64,000 nucleotides of DNA. It comes from Mycolicibacterium hodleri. Lineage in GTDB: Bacteria > Actinomycetota > Actinomycetes > Mycobacteriales > Mycobacteriaceae. Every line of letters starts with the position of its first letter. Within the stretch, counting starts at the first letter, position 1. Below, piece by piece: positions 62,838 through 64,000 of this stretch. The DNA lies in contig NZ_RCZG01000003.1 in the NCBI RefSeq assembly GCF_006439015.1, positions 187,278 through 251,277 on the forward strand, in the 5' to 3' direction. The translations under genes and the position numbers were made by a program. The notes under the pieces were generated by a model. The model made no database searches, was not told the DNA's origin, and saw nothing but the letters and a program-made list of their open reading frames with translations.

Positions 62838-64000
62838 TCAGTGCGCCATGTTCGTAAACCGCGACAAATGTAGTTGGTGCGCAACGGTGATCGTCTTCGT
62901 CGGCCCCGCGCGATGCTTGGCGATGATGAGGTCCGCTTCGCCGCCGCGGGGGTCGTCCCGCTCGAACGCATCGGGCCGATGCAACAGAATGACCATGTCC
63001 GCATCCTGCTCGATACTGCCCGACTCACGAAGGTCGGACAGCATCGGCTTCTTGTCGGTCCGCTGTTCCGGGCCGCGGTTGAGCTGGCTCATCGCCACCA
63101 CGGGCACCTCGAGTTCCTTGGCCAGAAGCTTTATCTGCCTTGAGAACTCGGACACTTCCTGCTGACGGGACTCGACCTTCTTGCCCGAGGTCATCAGCTG
63201 CAGGTAGTCGACGACGATGAGCCGAAGATCCGCCTTCTGATGCAGCCGGCGGGCCTTGGCGCGGATCTCCATCATCGTGAGGTTCGGTGAGTCGTCGATG
63301 TAGAGCGGCGCCTCGCTGATCTCACTCATGCGCCGCGCGAGTCGCGTCCAGTCGTCGTCGCTCATCCGCCCGGACCGCATGTCGGCGAGCTTGATCTTCG
63401 CCTCGGCCGAGAGCAGGCGCATCACGATCTCGGACTTGCTCATCTCCAGCGAGAAGATGACGCTCGCATGCCGATTCTTGATCGAGCACGACCGCAGGAA
63501 GTCCAGCCCGAGAGTCGAGTTGTGCGTCGGCACCATGCCGTCCCCGGCGAGGTACAGATGCGATTCGTTGTCGACCTGTACGCATCGCACGGGCACGCTC
63601 TCGATCGCGCGGACCCAGGCGACGTGCACTCCCAGCGCCAACAGTGCCGTGGTACCGCCGGCCCGGCCGAGCGGTGCGGCGGGGATCAGTCGATCGGCGC
63701 CACTTCGCAATTCGGCGGTGGTGCGTATCCCGGCCTCCGTGGGCCACTGATGCTCCTCGTCCGCGACGATGACCGTGCCGTCGGAGAATTCGACCTCGTA
63801 GCACGGGCGTCCCGTCATCACCTCGGTCGTCGCCACGACGCGCGTCGGCTCCCCGTCCGCTCCGATCAGCTCATCGCCGACTCTGACCTCGCCCATCGTC
63901 GTCCACCCGGTGGGTGTCGGCAGCGGCGTGTCCAGAGCCAGGGCCTTGCCCACGCCAGGCCGCGCCGCCACGACGATCATCTGGCCGGCATGCAGCCCGT
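62838..64000 (-). CDS. dnaB: Replicative DNA helicase DnaB, C-terminal part, intein-containing (partial)
   Basis: The gene runs off the right edge; the visible frame starts GLHAGQMIVVAARPGVGK. After the intein it continues STLGLDFLRSCSIKNRHASV, FSLEMSKSEIVMRLLSAEAK, LRLIVVDYLQLMTSGKKVES (Walker B), SRQIKLLAKELEVPVVAMSQ and QDADMVILLHRPDAFERDDP. DnaB unwinds DNA at the replication fork. The intein splits Walker A between Lys and Ser, so helicase activity depends on splicing. Stop at 62838. The N-terminal domain is outside the window. Confidence 0.95.
   Translation of the reverse strand, partial: GLHAGQMIVVAARPGVGKALALDTPLPTPTGWTTMGEVRVGDELIGADGEPTRVVATTEVMTGRPCYEVEFSDGTVIVADEEHQWPTEAGIRTTAELRSGADRLIPAAPLGRAGGTTALLALGVHVAWVRAIESVPVRCVQVDNESHLYLAGDGMVPTHNSTLGLDFLRSCSIKNRHASVIFSLEMSKSEIVMRLLSAEAKIKLADMRSGRMSDDDWTRLARRMSEISEAPLYIDDSPNLTMMEIRAKARRLHQKADLRLIVVDYLQLMTSGKKVESRQQEVSEFSRQIKLLAKELEVPVVAMSQLNRGPEQRTDKKPMLSDLRESGSIEQDADMVILLHRPDAFERDDPRGGEADLIIAKHRAGPTKTITVAHQLHLSRFTNMAH
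63519..63944 (-). other. Class 3 mini-intein in the DnaB P-loop (142 residues)
   Basis: The intein begins ALALDTPLPTPTGWTTMGEV directly after ARPGVGK and ends GDGMVPTHN before STLGLDF. The first residue is Ala, not Cys or Ser. The three class 3 residues are in place: Trp67 in DEEHQW (block B), Cys121 in VRCVQVDN (block F) and Thr140 in VPTHN (block G). This WCT set starts splicing from the internal Cys. There is no room for a LAGLIDADG homing endonuclease between blocks B and F, so it is a splicing-only mini-intein. Confidence 0.88.

Overview
The window is high-GC actinobacterial DNA, most likely from an environmental Mycobacterium/Mycolicibacterium. Supporting signs are a DnaB helicase carrying a P-loop intein of mycobacterial/mycobacteriophage type, several probable F420-dependent enzymes, tandem GAF-ANTAR regulators, acyl-CoA and CoA-transferase genes, frequent GTG starts and dense ATGA/GTGA gene overlaps. 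All identifications are by eye from motifs; no database search was run.

Region 1 (1-16.4 kb) is a compact catabolic block. A catalase fragment and a frameshifted acyl-CoA dehydrogenase remnant lie at the left edge. A CaiB-type CoA-transferase and an AtuA-family protein face left. Divergent from them are an IclR regulator and an uninterrupted rightward run: ThDP enzyme, SDR, internally deleted zinc alcohol dehydrogenase, two alpha/beta hydrolases, aldehyde dehydrogenase, acyl-CoA synthetase, SDR, hydrolase, mini-PhaE, class III PhaC-like protein and GNAT. Two near-identical 19-bp sites, one touching the iclR start and one before the ThDP gene, mark a probable IclR regulon. The likely logic is C-C bond cleavage, oxidation, CoA activation and polyester or acyl transfer.

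Region 2 (16.4-38.6 kb) is a scrambled accessory zone. A PAS sensor gene is cut by an IS3-family element that is itself split by a second IS3-family element with a clean 4-bp duplication. Then follow three tandem GAF-ANTAR genes, a PsiE-like membrane protein, a lutC/truncated lutB pair, a YczE-like membrane protein, an amidohydrolase-GNAT pair, a MazEF-type toxin-antitoxin pair, and two complementary broken copies of one SRPBCC / HxlR / enoyl-CoA hydratase module. One hydrolase pseudogene holds 34 consecutive C. A 54-bp palindromic repeat family and a 220-bp repeat sit at module borders.

Region 3 (38.6-59.7 kb) is dense with small-molecule redox and hydrolase genes (SDR, NmrA-like, MDR, LLM, Old Yellow Enzyme, deazaflavin-dependent oxidoreductase, carbonic-anhydrase-like, GH1, alpha/beta hydrolases) with local LysR and TetR regulators. 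Three aligned 42-bp LysR-type boxes and two 24-bp palindromes of identical architecture suggest two small regulons. Several fused, deleted or truncated genes show ongoing reduction.

Region 4 (59.7-64 kb) holds a large LuxR-family ATPase regulator, one more palindromic repeat, and the 3' part of dnaB with a 142-residue class 3 (WCT) mini-intein in its Walker A loop. The sequence shows no tRNA, rRNA or CRISPR array that I could recognise.
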